Shown here: positions 9,094 to 17,496 of the stretch, in pieces | Numbering within the stretch: the stretch's first letter is position 1 | Layout of the letters: every line of letters begins with the position of its first letter | Position numbers and translations under genes: made by a program | Origin: Plantactinospora endophytica | Lineage (GTDB): Bacteria; Actinomycetota; Actinomycetes; Mycobacteriales; Micromonosporaceae | DNA length: 64,000 nt | Direction: 5' to 3' | Assembly (NCBI RefSeq): GCF_016862915.1 | Contig: NZ_BONW01000004.1 | Coordinates: forward strand, 1 to 64,000 | The notes under the pieces: generated by a model | Seen by the model: the letters and a program-made list of their open reading frames with translations, nothing else | Told to the model about the DNA's origin: nothing | The model's database searches: none

Positions 9094-9167
9094 GGTGGCT
9101 GTAGCTCAGTTGGCAGAGCACCGGGTTGTGGTCCCGGGTGTCGTGGGTTCAAATCCCATCAGTCACC
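9094..9167 (+). tRNA. tRNA-His (GTG anticodon)
   Basis: A complete cloverleaf is visible. The 7-bp acceptor stem has one G-U pair, the D arm reads AGCTCAGTTGGCAGAGC, the anticodon stem is CCGGG/CCCGG with loop TTGTGGT, and the T arm is GTGGG TTCAAAT CCCAT. The extra G at 9094 opposite C73 at 9167 is the G-1 typical of tRNA-His. CCA is not encoded. Confidence 0.96.
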
Positions 9168-9196
9168 CTCGTATTGGATCTTCAGATCCGCAGGTC

Positions 9197-9228
9197 AGGC
9201 TCCCTCGGTCGAGGGAGCCTTGATCGTT
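9197..9228 (+). terminator. Terminator after tRNA-His
   Basis: A perfect 10-bp stem (AGGCTCCCTC, 9197-9206, with GAGGGAGCCT, 9211-9220) and a GGTC loop are followed by TGATCGTTTT. Confidence 0.9.
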
Positions 9229-9231
9229 TTA

Positions 9232-9260
9232 GGGGCCATCTGGGGGCATTTCGGGGGCAG
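9232..9260 (+). repeat. Short direct repeats beside tRNA-His
   Basis: Three spaced near-copies of GGGGGCAT (GGGGCCAT at 9232, GGGGGCAT at 9242, GGGGGCAG at 9253) lie just after the tRNA terminator. Such clusters resemble arm-type binding sites of tyrosine integrases next to tRNA attachment sites. No integrase gene is present, so this is at most a scar. Confidence 0.35.
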
Positions 9261-9270
9261 CATACGGAAC

Positions 9271-9312
9271 GCCCCCGCCCTCCCCTCAGGTATCCGAGGA
9301 GGGGGCGGGGGC
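9271..9312 (-). terminator. GC-rich hairpin after the first L,D-transpeptidase gene
   Basis: GCCCCCGCCC at 9271-9280 pairs with GGGCGGGGGC at 9303-9312, and TCC/GGA extends the stem across a two-base bulge. It lies 44 bases downstream of the minus-strand transpeptidase stop and probably ends that transcript. Confidence 0.7.
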
Positions 9313-9355
9313 TATGCCGTGGCGGATGTCCGGCCGTGGCGGATGCCTGGCTGGC

Positions 9356-10666
9356 TCAGCCCGTGGTGGTGGCTTCGGTGGTCGGCTCGGTGCTCGGGGT
9401 GGCCGCCGTCTCGCCGGCCGGGATCGCGCTGCCCTTGACGTACTGGTCCCAGCTCATGTTCCAGTCGGTCCAGCCGTTGCCGTTCTCCAGCTTGCGTTCG
9501 GTGCCCTTGACCTGGATCGGGTCGCCGACCCGGGTCTGGTTGAACAGCCAGTTCGCGTTGGCGGTCGACATGTTCACGCAGCCGTGCGACACGTTCGTAC
9601 GCCCCTGCGAGGCGACGGACCACGGCGCGGCGTGGATGAACTCGCCACCCCAGGTGAGCCGCTGGGCGTACTCGATGTCGGTGATGTAGCGGTTCGCCGG
9701 GTTCGGGTCGTCCATCGTGTTGAAGACGGTCTTCTTCAGCTTCTCGATGACCACCATCGTGCCGCTGGAGGACGGCGTGCTCTTCTTGCCGAGGCTGATC
9801 GGGATCGTCTTGATGACCTTGCCGTCCCGCTTGACCGTCATCTTCTTGGTCTTGTTGTCGACGGTCATCACCACCGCCGGTCCGGTCTTGATGTCGACGG
9901 TCAGGTCGGAGCGGCCGTACCAGCCGCCGCCCATCGGCAGCCCGCCGGCCTGGATCTTGTAGAAAATCTTGGTGTTGGCCTTCCAGTACGTCTTCGGGCG
10001 GTAGCGCACCTCGGTCGGGCTGACCCAGTGCCAGATCCCCTCCTGGGCCGGGGTGGCCCGGACGGTCATCCGGCGCTGCACGTCGTCCCGGTAGTCCTCC
10101 GGTACGGCTCGGCTGAACTTGACGATCAACGGCATGCCGACGCCGACCGTCTGGCCGTCGCCGAGGAAGCTGGTCACCCGGATCTGCTTGCCGGGCTTGG
10201 CCATCGTGGTGAAGGTGCTGGTGGTCGTCGCCGGCTTACCGTCGTCGCCGGTCGCGGTCACGGTCGCGGTGTACGTCGTACCGTATTCCAGCGCCTTTTC
10301 CGGCAACCAGGTCCCGGCGCCGGTGACCGCGCCCTTGACAGCCTCACCGGCCGCGTTCTTGACCTCGACGGCCGTCTCGACGGCATCCTTGCTGTTGAAG
10401 GCGATCTCCGCGGAGGCCGGTACGTCCTTGGCGTCGGCGGCCGGCGCAGTGATCGCGGCCGAGGCCTTCGGCTTCTCCTCGGCCTCGCTGCCGCCCTGGA
10501 AGGACGGCCCGCCGCCCTGCTCGCCGGCCTTCGTGCAGGCGGTCGCGGTGAACGCCAGGGCGCCGGCGAGCACGACTGCGGCCAGAGCCCGGAACGGCGC
10601 GGGTCGGCGTGTCGCCGAACCCGGGTCGGAGGTACGACGGGTCACCTGATCTCGGCCTGCTCGCAT
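9356..10666 (-). CDS. L,D-transpeptidase lipoprotein (YkuD), first of a tandem pair
   Basis: The 436-residue protein has a Tat/Sec-like signal peptide ending in a lipobox (TATAC), so it should be anchored outside the membrane. Two immunoglobulin-like domains follow, then a YkuD domain whose active-site motif is SHGCVNMS (Cys nucleophile). This is the layout of mycobacterial LdtMt2-type enzymes that make 3-3 cross-links in peptidoglycan and replace penicillin-binding proteins under beta-lactam stress. It shares its architecture with the next gene upstream (10869-12113); the two are separate transcripts or loosely coupled, with a 202-base gap. The tail after the YkuD domain is Ala/Thr/Glu-rich. 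Confidence 0.93.
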   Translation of the reverse strand: MRAGRDQVTRRTSDPGSATRRPAPFRALAAVVLAGALAFTATACTKAGEQGGGPSFQGGSEAEEKPKASAAITAPAADAKDVPASAEIAFNSKDAVETAVEVKNAAGEAVKGAVTGAGTWLPEKALEYGTTYTATVTATGDDGKPATTTSTFTTMAKPGKQIRVTSFLGDGQTVGVGMPLIVKFSRAVPEDYRDDVQRRMTVRATPAQEGIWHWVSPTEVRYRPKTYWKANTKIFYKIQAGGLPMGGGWYGRSDLTVDIKTGPAVVMTVDNKTKKMTVKRDGKVIKTIPISLGKKSTPSSSGTMVVIEKLKKTVFNTMDDPNPANRYITDIEYAQRLTWGGEFIHAAPWSVASQGRTNVSHGCVNMSTANANWLFNQTRVGDPIQVKGTERKLENGNGWTDWNMSWDQYVKGSAIPAGETAATPSTEPTTEATTTG

Positions 10667-10868
10667 GATCCCCTCACAAGGCTGGTTTCCACAGCGGTAC
10701 CCACTCGGTCCCCACGGTCATCCTCTCCCAATGACGCTCGTGAGCAAGTTTTCGTTTGCTGCCGTGCCGTAGAACACCATCGGACAGGGTCGATTTAGCC
10801 GCTTAGTGCCGCAAATGTCGACGGGAGGCGTCGGTGGATGTCCCGGGGACGTTCCCTCGGTCCGGCGG

Positions 10869-12113
10869 TCAGGCGCCGAGGTCGGCCGGGACCGGCAGCG
10901 CGCTGCCCTTGACGTACTCCTTCCAGGGCAGGTTCCAGGCGGTCCAGCCGTTGCCGGAGACCAGTTTCCGTTCGGTGCCGCTGATGGTCACCGGGTCGCC
11001 GGTCTTGGTCTTCTCGAAGAGCCAGCGGGCGTTCGCGGTGGACATGTTGACGCAGCCGTGCGACACGTTCCGCCGCCCCTGGTCGCCCACGGACCACGGC
11101 GCGGCGTGGATGTACTCCCCGCCCCAGGTGAGGCGCTGGGCGAAGTCGATATCGGTTACGTAACGGTTCGCCGGGTCCGGGTCGTCGCGGGTGTCGAAGA
11201 CGGTGGACTCCTTCTTCTCCATCACCACCATGGTGCCGCTCGATGACGGAGTGCTCTTCTTGCCGAGGCTCACCGGGATGGTCCGGATCGCCTTGCCGTC
11301 CTCGAGGACGGTCATCTTCTTGGTCTTGTTGTCGACCTTCATCTCGAACCGGTTGCCGATCTTGGCAGTCGCCTTGCGGTCGACGTTGCCGTACCGCCCG
11401 TTGCTCAGCGGGATGCCCTCCAGCCCGATCCGTACGTCGAGCGTCGTCCCCGGCTGCCAGTACTCCGGGGCCCGGTAGTAGGCCTGCGTACCGTTGGACA
11501 CCCAGTGCCAGGCGCCGGGCTGCGGCGGGTTGGACTCGACGAACATCCGCTGCTGCACCTTGGCCCGGTCCTTCTTGGCGATCCCCGGCGAGAACTCCAC
11601 CACCACCGGCATGGCCACGCCGTAGGTCTTGTCGTCGAAGAGGTAGAGGCCGGAACCGATCACCGACTTCGGCTTGGCCATGGTGGTGAACGAGATGCTC
11701 GTGGTCTCGGTCTGCCCCGCCGAGGAGGTCGCGGTGACCTGGGCGTTGTACGTCTTGGCATACTTCAACGGCGCCGCCGGTACCCAGGACGAACCGTCCG
11801 GCCGCATCGCGCCCTTGACCGCGCCGCCTCCGGCGAGGGTCAGGCTGACGTTGCTGACCTTGCCGCCCTTGACGCTGGTGCCGATCTCGACACTCACCGG
11901 TTGCTTCTTGGCACCGTTGGCCGGAGTGACCGCGAGGTCGAGCGGCTCGGCTGGCGGTGTCGGGGTCGTACTCGCGCCCGCCGCCGCCCCGTCACCGCTC
12001 ACGAACTGCGGCTTCTCGTCCCCGTCGCCACCGCAGGCCGCTGTTCCCAGCGGCGCGGCGAGCGCCAGAACGATGATCATCGCCCAGTTGCGCGTGCTCC
12101 TGCCCATCCCCAC
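10869..12113 (-). CDS. L,D-transpeptidase lipoprotein (YkuD), second of a tandem pair
   Basis: The 414-residue protein has a lipobox signal peptide (LGTAAC), two Ig-like domains and a C-terminal YkuD domain with SHGCVNMS. The catalytic half is closely similar to the neighbouring transpeptidase (shared YVTDIDFAQRLTWGGEYIHA-type segment), while the N-terminal domains differ more, so the pair is an old duplication. A second ATG two codons in (12107) is also possible. Function is inferred as 3-3 cross-linking of peptidoglycan at the cell surface. Confidence 0.93.
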   Translation of the reverse strand: MGMGRSTRNWAMIIVLALAAPLGTAACGGDGDEKPQFVSGDGAAAGASTTPTPPAEPLDLAVTPANGAKKQPVSVEIGTSVKGGKVSNVSLTLAGGGAVKGAMRPDGSSWVPAAPLKYAKTYNAQVTATSSAGQTETTSISFTTMAKPKSVIGSGLYLFDDKTYGVAMPVVVEFSPGIAKKDRAKVQQRMFVESNPPQPGAWHWVSNGTQAYYRAPEYWQPGTTLDVRIGLEGIPLSNGRYGNVDRKATAKIGNRFEMKVDNKTKKMTVLEDGKAIRTIPVSLGKKSTPSSSGTMVVMEKKESTVFDTRDDPDPANRYVTDIDFAQRLTWGGEYIHAAPWSVGDQGRRNVSHGCVNMSTANARWLFEKTKTGDPVTISGTERKLVSGNGWTAWNLPWKEYVKGSALPVPADLGA

Positions 12114-12299
12114 CTCGGTCCACTCGAATCCCGGGAGACATCGTGCACTATCGGGGCCACAGTTTTGACCCCGGAGGCTGAAACCCTATGCGTCGATTGT
12201 CTTGTTTTGACCGACTCGGCCGAACGGCGGTGGCCGGTGGGGGGAACTGGTTGGAAGCCCCTCGCGCGACCGTGTTAGGGTTTCTCCCGTTGTCAGCGA

Positions 12300-12372
12300 G
12301 CGCCGCTAGCTCAACTGGCAGAGCAGCGGACTCTTAATCCGCGGGTTCGGGGTTCGAGTCCCTGGCGGCGCA
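12300..12372 (+). tRNA. tRNA-Lys (CTT anticodon)
   Basis: A complete 73-base cloverleaf is present: acceptor GCGCCGC/GCGGCGC, D arm with AACTGGCAGAGC, anticodon stem GCGGA/TCCGC with loop CTCTTAA, and T loop TTCGAGT. CCA is not encoded. A terminator-like hairpin follows. Confidence 0.97.
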
Positions 12373-12381
12373 CAATTGATC

Positions 12382-12422
12382 AGGGCCCTGACTTGGGATT
12401 CTTCCTGGGTCCGGGCCTTTTT
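12382..12422 (+). terminator. Terminator after tRNA-Lys
   Basis: AGGGCCC at 12382-12388 pairs with GGGCCTT at 12413-12419 (one G-U) around an imperfect inner stem, and the right arm runs into TTTTTC. It lies 10 bases after the tRNA. Confidence 0.65.
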
Positions 12423-12443
12423 CATGTTTCGTGCCGTGGCCGA

Positions 12444-12462
12444 GTGCTCGACGGGTGCTCGA
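12444..12462 (+). repeat. Direct repeat beside tRNA-Lys, in a gene-free stretch
   Basis: GTGCTCGA occurs at 12444 and 12455 with an 11-base period, about 70 bases after the tRNA. Like the repeat beside tRNA-His, it resembles integrase arm sites. I see no gene in 12373-12692. Confidence 0.35.
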
Positions 12463-12692
12463 AAGCCGTCGGACGGACACTGCGGGTGCCGGATTCCCTG
12501 TCGCTGGCGCGGACAAGATCGGCAGGTGGCGTTGGTGACCGGGCGGCGCCTCCGGCTGTCAGCCCTGATTGGTCCACGGCCGAGACGGGACTTTGTGGAC
12601 GAGCCGAGCCTGCATCGGAGTGAGCCGGGGACGGCCGCCGGATGCGGCCGTCCCCGAGGGGTACTGCGGAGCCCGAGCGATTGCCCCGTGGT

Positions 12693-13937
12693 TCAGCGGT
12701 TCGCCGTCCCGCCGCCAGAGGCTGGTGGGACCCGCTCGAACCGTACTCGGCTCAGCCATCCCGGGAGGTCACTGAGCACGTACAGCTCGCCGTGCACGTC
12801 GGCGTCGATCGCGGTCGGCTGGATGGGGAAGTTGCCGATCGTGGCGGTCTCGTAGCCGCCCGTGGGCTTGGGGCGTACGGCGAACGCGAGGGTCGAGCAG
12901 TAGTCACTCGCGATGTAGGTGCCCCACGCCTCGGGGGTGGCGGACCCTCGGTACACCACGCCGCCGGTCACGGAGCAGCTCTCCGTCATGAAATGTGGGT
13001 ACTCGAAGACCGGGTCGGTGTACCGCACGCCCGGCCGGCATTGCTCCTGGTCGAAGACCGGGGTGCCCTCCCGGCAGGACCAGCCGAGGTTCGCCCCACG
13101 CTGCGACGGGCGGATGTGGTTGATCTCCTCGATCAGGCCCTGGCCGACGTCACCGATCCACAGCGAGCCGTCGACCCGGTCGACGGAGAACCGCCACGGG
13201 TTGCGCAGCCCGTAGACCCAGATCTCCGGCCGAGCGCCGCGGGTGCGGACGAACGGGTTGTCGGAGGGTACGCAGTAGGGCTTTGCCCCGCAGGTGCGGT
13301 TGACGTCGATCCGTACGATCTTGCCGAGCAGGGTGCCGAGATCCTGACCGGACTTGAACGGGTCGTTCGCGTGGCCGCCGTCGCCGAGGGACCAGTAGAG
13401 GTAGCCGTCGCGGCCGAACGCCACCTGTCCGCCGTTGTGGTTGCCGTACTCGGCGTGCGGCTGGGTCAGCAGCACCTGCAGCCGTGCGGGAGCGCCGAGG
13501 GGCACTCGCGCCAGGGTCAGCTCGCCGGCCGGCAGGCTCGTGTAGGCCACGTAGAGGATCCCGGTCCGCGCGAAGTTCGGCGCGGGCGTGATGCCGAGGA
13601 GGCCACGCTCGTTGTCCGACGTGTCGATCCGGGCGGTCAGGTCGAGCACCGGCTCGGCCGCCAGGCCGGTGTCGGGGTGGTAGGCGCGGACGGTGCCGTT
13701 CTTCTCCGCGATCAGCATCCGGCCGTCGGGCAGCCCGGTGATCGCGATCGGACGTTGTAGACCGAAAGCCACCTGTTCGGAGACCACGGTCAGTTCGGCG
13801 AGTGGCACCGCTCTGGTGTGGGATGTGCCGGCCGTGGCAGTGTCGGCCACCGACGCCGGTGGCAACAGGAACGCGGACAGGACCAGAACGAGCAGCCCGG
13901 CCAGCATGGTGGCCGGGCGACAACGCCGTCGCGACAT
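12693..13937 (-). CDS. Secreted PQQ-type glucose/sorbosone dehydrogenase
   Basis: The 414-residue product has an N-terminal signal peptide (about residues 1-32, ending PPASVADT) and one beta-propeller domain of the GSDH/YliI soluble aldose dehydrogenase family. Recognisable stretches are RPIAITGLPDGRMLIAEKNG, NERGLLGI, WSLGDGGHANDPF and YGLRNPWRFSVD. These enzymes oxidise sugars or sugar-like compounds outside the cell, usually with PQQ. I chose the ATG at 13937, which starts the signal peptide; the frame runs open to 14453 but that part overlaps another gene. A LacI-type operator lies 40 bases upstream, implying sugar-dependent induction. Confidence 0.88.
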   Translation of the reverse strand: MSRRRCRPATMLAGLLVLVLSAFLLPPASVADTATAGTSHTRAVPLAELTVVSEQVAFGLQRPIAITGLPDGRMLIAEKNGTVRAYHPDTGLAAEPVLDLTARIDTSDNERGLLGITPAPNFARTGILYVAYTSLPAGELTLARVPLGAPARLQVLLTQPHAEYGNHNGGQVAFGRDGYLYWSLGDGGHANDPFKSGQDLGTLLGKIVRIDVNRTCGAKPYCVPSDNPFVRTRGARPEIWVYGLRNPWRFSVDRVDGSLWIGDVGQGLIEEINHIRPSQRGANLGWSCREGTPVFDQEQCRPGVRYTDPVFEYPHFMTESCSVTGGVVYRGSATPEAWGTYIASDYCSTLAFAVRPKPTGGYETATIGNFPIQPTAIDADVHGELYVLSDLPGWLSRVRFERVPPASGGGTANR

Positions 13938-13976
13938 GTTTCGGCTCCTCGAGCAGGTGGTGTGGAGGACGCGATC

Positions 13977-13990
13977 TGGGAGCGTTCCCA
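13977..13990. promoter_or_regulatory. LacI-family (CebR-like) operator
   Basis: TGGGAGCGTTCCCA is a near-perfect palindrome matching the TGGGAGCGCTCCCA operator known for actinobacterial LacI-family sugar repressors such as CebR. It sits 40 bases before the start of the dehydrogenase gene. No LacI-type repressor gene is in the window, so control would be in trans. Confidence 0.65.
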
Positions 13991-14146
13991 CACTACATCG
14001 AGCCCTGCCAATATCCAACCCGCGTGTTGCCGCCCTGGGAGCGCAGCACGTCGGGCCCGTGGTGAGCCGCGATCGTGACGGCGAGCATGTGCTGGGGCGG
14101 CGTGCACTGGGGCATGAGGGTGCGTCTCTCGGCCGACGTCCGGGCG

Positions 14147-14500
14147 TCAGTGGCACACGACCGCCACGTTGAGGAACAGGCAGCAGGAGGTCGAGATGGA
14201 CAAGGCAACGGCAGACGCCGCGCGAACCGCGATGTCGGGGCCGCCGCGATGACGCCAGGTCACGGGCAACATCTGCTCCAGGACGACGAGTACCAGCCAG
14301 CCGAGCAGTACGAGCGGGAACCAGAGATCCCAGGCAGCATTGTCGAACGCGCTCGCGTTTCCGTTTCCGCCGTAGTTGGGGCAATCCTGGTAGCGGGTGA
14401 CCGGGTCGAGGACCGTCAGCAGCAACGCGATGACCGCGCCGCCGACGAGGCAAACCCAGAAGCCGCTGAGCCGTGACGGGCGCCCACGACCGTTGATCAT
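14147..14500 (-). CDS. Small three-helix membrane protein of unknown function
   Basis: The 117-residue protein has three hydrophobic segments (about residues 12-31, 56-77 and 91-115). A short loop after the first holds DCPNYGGNGN. The C-terminal helix contains a Cys pair (STSCCLFLN) and the chain ends VVCH. I do not recognise the family. It lies upstream of the sugar dehydrogenase on the same strand, but the LacI operator and a 209-base gap separate them. A fixed ATG at 14500 is the only reasonable start. Confidence 0.7.
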   Translation of the reverse strand: MINGRGRPSRLSGFWVCLVGGAVIALLLTVLDPVTRYQDCPNYGGNGNASAFDNAAWDLWFPLVLLGWLVLVVLEQMLPVTWRHRGGPDIAVRAASAVALSISTSCCLFLNVAVVCH

Positions 14501-14757
14501 CAGCTCAGCCTAGGAACACCACCGGTAGCAGTCGCCAGGACCTCTCCCGCCACCCGTGAAGGTCCTGCTCTTGTGCTGGGCGTGAGCAAAACGTTTGGCG
14601 GATCACGGCGGACGCTGCTAGTTTTCCTGAGGCCGTGCGAGAGACCGAGGAGGTGGTACCCGTGAACGTTTCGACATGGGTGCTCCCCTCCGGGGTCACG
14701 GTCGGGCGGTAGGTCGTCCGGGAGCGCCGTTCAAGGGCATTCCCGAAAGGTACGACC

Positions 14758-15483
14758 ATGCAATTCACTTCTGAACAACGCTTCGACGACGGCGTCCTCG
14801 AACGCGAATTCACCCTCGGCGGGATCCCCGGCATCGTGTGGACGCCCGGATCGGCGCCGGCACCGCTGATCCTGCTCGGCCACCCCGGCGGACTGCCCAA
14901 GATGTACCCCCGACTGGTGGCCCGGGCCCGGCACTGCGCGGCGGAGGGCTTCGCCGCGGCCACCATCGAGCTGCCCGGGGGTGGTGCCAGACCCCGTTCC
15001 GCCGCTGCCGAGGAGGCCCGCGCCGACCTGCGCCGGGCGCTGGCGGCCGGCGAGCCGGTCGACGACGAGATCGTCGAGCGGCTCGTCCTCCCGCTGGTCG
15101 AGCAGGCTGTTCCGGAATGGCGGACGGCGCTGGACGCCCTCCTGTCGCTGCCCGAGATCGGCGGCCCGGTCGGGTACGCGGGAGGGGTGATCGCCATCGG
15201 CACCCGGCTGGCGGTGGTCGAGCCGCGCATCTCGGCCGCCCTGCTGTTCGCCGGGAGTTTCGTGCCCCGCAGCATGTTCGAGGAGGCCCGGCAGGTCACC
15301 ATTCCGCTTCTGGTCCTGCTGCAATGGGACGACGAGGGAAACGACCGGCAGTTGGCCCTGGACCTGTTCGACGCCTTCGGCTCCGAGGAGAAGACGCTGC
15401 ACGCCAACATGGGCGGGCACACCGGCATCCCGCAGTTCGAGGGAGACGACGGAAACCGCTTCTTCGCCCGGCACCTGAAGTGA
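14758..15483 (+). CDS. Alpha/beta-hydrolase fold protein with an apparently lost nucleophile
   Basis: The 241-residue protein matches a group of actinobacterial alpha/beta hydrolases. It has LILLGHPGG at the oxyanion strand, the late acidic segment LLQWDDEGN and a final HTGIP histidine. Where the family has a nucleophile elbow of the type GYWGLSMGT, this protein reads GYAGGVIAIGT, so the serine is absent and two residues are inserted. It may be inactive or use another residue. The ATG at 14758 has a GAAAGG Shine-Dalgarno. It converges on the FAD oxidoreductase gene, with a hairpin between them. Confidence 0.8.
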   Translation: MQFTSEQRFDDGVLEREFTLGGIPGIVWTPGSAPAPLILLGHPGGLPKMYPRLVARARHCAAEGFAAATIELPGGGARPRSAAAEEARADLRRALAAGEPVDDEIVERLVLPLVEQAVPEWRTALDALLSLPEIGGPVGYAGGVIAIGTRLAVVEPRISAALLFAGSFVPRSMFEEARQVTIPLLVLLQWDDEGNDRQLALDLFDAFGSEEKTLHANMGGHTGIPQFEGDDGNRFFARHLK

Positions 15484-15515
15484 GGCCGGACCAGCTCTTG
15501 ACCCAGTTGGCGCGG

Positions 15516-15540
15516 GGCTCGGCGTCGTCATCGCCGAGCC
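15516..15540. terminator. Bidirectional hairpin between convergent genes
   Basis: GGCTCGGCG (15516-15524) and CGCCGAGCC (15532-15540) form a perfect 9-bp stem with a 7-base loop in the 84-base gap between the hydrolase and oxidoreductase genes. There is no T tract. Confidence 0.65.
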
Positions 15541-15567
15541 GGACGGGTACACCCCGGTCAGCCCTGC

Positions 15568-16617
15568 TCAGAAGCGGTCGAGACGGCAGCCTGCCAGCAT
15601 CGGCTCGACGGCACCGTCGACCAGTTCCCGCGCGACCAAACGCCCCACGGCTGCGGCGAGCGTGACCGCGGAGTGCAGCACCGCCACGTAGAGGCCGGGC
15701 ACCTCGGCGACAGGGCCGACGATCGGCTCGCCGTCGACCGGCATGGGGCGTACGCCGATCCGGGTGCTGAGCAGTTCGATGTTCGCGGCGCCACGGAAGG
15801 TGGACCGGACGGCTGCGAGAGTCCGTTCGGGCGAGTCCGCGGCGGCGAGTAGCCGGTCCGCGCCGACCTGCCGGAGGTCGAAGTCCGGGGTGTTGACCAC
15901 GGTGCGGACCAGGCCTGCCGGTGCGCGGAACCGGAAGAGCGTCGCCGGCGACGGGTGGACCGGAATGCGTACGCCGAGCGGCACGCCCAGCTCGGCCGTG
16001 GCCACCCCTGCCGCGAGCACCACGGTCGTACCGGAGAGGGGTCCGGCGGCCGTCTCGACCCCGACAACCCGACCCGCAGCATCCCGGCGGACCGCGGTGA
16101 CCGGCGTGTCCGGCTGGACCCGGGCGCCGTGGGCGCGAGCGCCCGTGACCAGCCGCTCGGTCACGCCCACCGGGTCGACGGAGCCGTCACCGGGCGCCCA
16201 GACGGCCCACTCCGGGGGCTGCCGCACGCTGGGCTCCAGTGTCGCCACGGTGGCCGCGTCCACGATCTCCTGCCCGGGCCCGGCCTCCGGCGCGTCGTCC
16301 GTCGTGCCCCAGGACAGCGAGCCGGACCAGCTCACCGGAAGCCCTGGGAGTTCGGCCTCGATCCGGCGGTACTCCTGCGTCGCGGTCGCCCGCAGCGCGG
16401 CTGCTGGACCGGTGCGTACGCCGGATGCTCCGATCCAGGCGAACGAGCCTGCCGTCACACCGGCGCCCGGGCGCCCGGCGTCGACGAGGGTCACGACGGC
16501 ACCGGCCCGGGCGGCGTGATAGGCCACCGAGGCGCCGACGATGCCTGCGCCCACCACGATGATGGTCTGGTCCGAAGTGGCGCCACCGTCGGACTGCGCG
16601 GACTGGAAGTGAGACAT
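15568..16617 (-). CDS. FAD-dependent amino-acid oxidase-type oxidoreductase (DAO family)
   Basis: The 349-residue protein opens with a Rossmann FAD motif (VVGAGIVGASVAYHAARAG) and ends with the second FAD contact region (GVRPMPVDGEPIVGP...AVLHSAVTLAA) of the DAO/glycine oxidase family. The middle carries the expected substrate domain. These enzymes oxidise secondary or D-amino acids and release H2O2. The ATG at 16617 is preferred; the open frame to 16836 has no domain content. The gene is alone and is divergent from the GNAT gene across a 266-base spacer, which should hold both promoters. The substrate is unknown. Confidence 0.88.
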   Translation of the reverse strand: MSHFQSAQSDGGATSDQTIIVVGAGIVGASVAYHAARAGAVVTLVDAGRPGAGVTAGSFAWIGASGVRTGPAAALRATATQEYRRIEAELPGLPVSWSGSLSWGTTDDAPEAGPGQEIVDAATVATLEPSVRQPPEWAVWAPGDGSVDPVGVTERLVTGARAHGARVQPDTPVTAVRRDAAGRVVGVETAAGPLSGTTVVLAAGVATAELGVPLGVRIPVHPSPATLFRFRAPAGLVRTVVNTPDFDLRQVGADRLLAAADSPERTLAAVRSTFRGAANIELLSTRIGVRPMPVDGEPIVGPVAEVPGLYVAVLHSAVTLAAAVGRLVARELVDGAVEPMLAGCRLDRF

Positions 16618-16883
16618 GGCGTGATCCGTTCCTGAACAGCAGCAATCGACTCGATCTGAGGAGGCAGGCCAATACTGCCGTGCTGAGCTCGGCCGTCGTC
16701 GGGCAGCCACGGTTGACCGAGCCCGGTCCGCTCGTCGGCTGAGTCGGCTCACCGGGCCGAGGCCGATCGCCACCCAGGTGTGTCGGTCGGCCGCGCGTTG
16801 CGCCCGCCGGGGACACGGCTCCGGTCGCCGAAACAAACGCCAAGCCTCGCTGTTTCAGCATCCGGTGGGGGCGCAGGGACTGA

Positions 16884-17462
16884 GTGTGCCGGGTGGCTGG
16901 TTACGGTGTCGAGGTGAGCCAGCGGACTGATGGAGGCGTACCTGTCAACTTGGCCCCGGTGGTGATCGGGCCTGCCACCGAGGATGACCTGCCTGGGATC
17001 GTGGAGATCCTCAACTACACGGTGGCGAACTCACACGCTACGTTCGCTACTCGGCCGACTGACGTGGAGGAACGGCGTGGGTGGTTTGAGCAGTTCTCCT
17101 CGACCGGGCCGTATCGGCTGGTCGTTGCGCGACGCGGCAGCCTCGTGCTGGGCTACGCCTGTAGCCAGCGCTACCGAGACCACGAAGCCTTCCGGGAGAC
17201 GGTCGAGGTGAGCGTCGCGCTGGACGTCAGTTGCCGGGGCCAGGGTGTGGGCTCCTTGCTGTATCGGACGCTGTTCGAGTACTTGGCCGACGAGCCCGTT
17301 CATGTCGTCCTGGCGGGCATTGCCATGCCCAACGATGCGTCGGTGGCGCTGCATCGAAAGTTCGGCTTTACCGAGGTTGGCATGTTCCGCGAGTACGCGG
17401 TCAAGAACAGTCAGTACATCAGCTCGTTGTGGATGCAGCGTCTTTCACCAACTGCTGATTGA
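16884..17462 (+). CDS. GNAT N-acetyltransferase, phosphinothricin-acetyltransferase type
   Basis: The product is up to 192 residues. The GNAT domain starts at VVIGPATEDDLPGIVEI. It contains the EVSVALDVSCRGQGVGSLLY acetyl-CoA loop (Q/RxxGxG/A), and a late NDASVALHRKFGFTEVG segment is typical of the Pat/MddA group that acetylates phosphinothricin or methionine sulfone-like amines. The start is uncertain: GTG 16884 gives the longest form and GTG 16914 is an alternative, since about 25 residues precede the domain. Base composition is a little less GC-rich than in neighbouring genes. Confidence 0.88.
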   Translation: MCRVAGYGVEVSQRTDGGVPVNLAPVVIGPATEDDLPGIVEILNYTVANSHATFATRPTDVEERRGWFEQFSSTGPYRLVVARRGSLVLGYACSQRYRDHEAFRETVEVSVALDVSCRGQGVGSLLYRTLFEYLADEPVHVVLAGIAMPNDASVALHRKFGFTEVGMFREYAVKNSQYISSLWMQRLSPTAD

Positions 17463-17496
17463 GCCGGCCGAGCTGGTTGATCATCTTCTTCGGTCT

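Noticed and set aside
12334-12516. Minus-strand 60-residue frame ending in AARDSNPEPAD
   Set aside because: It is the antisense translation of tRNA-Lys and its terminator; this phrase is a well-known artefact of tRNA-overlapping frames.
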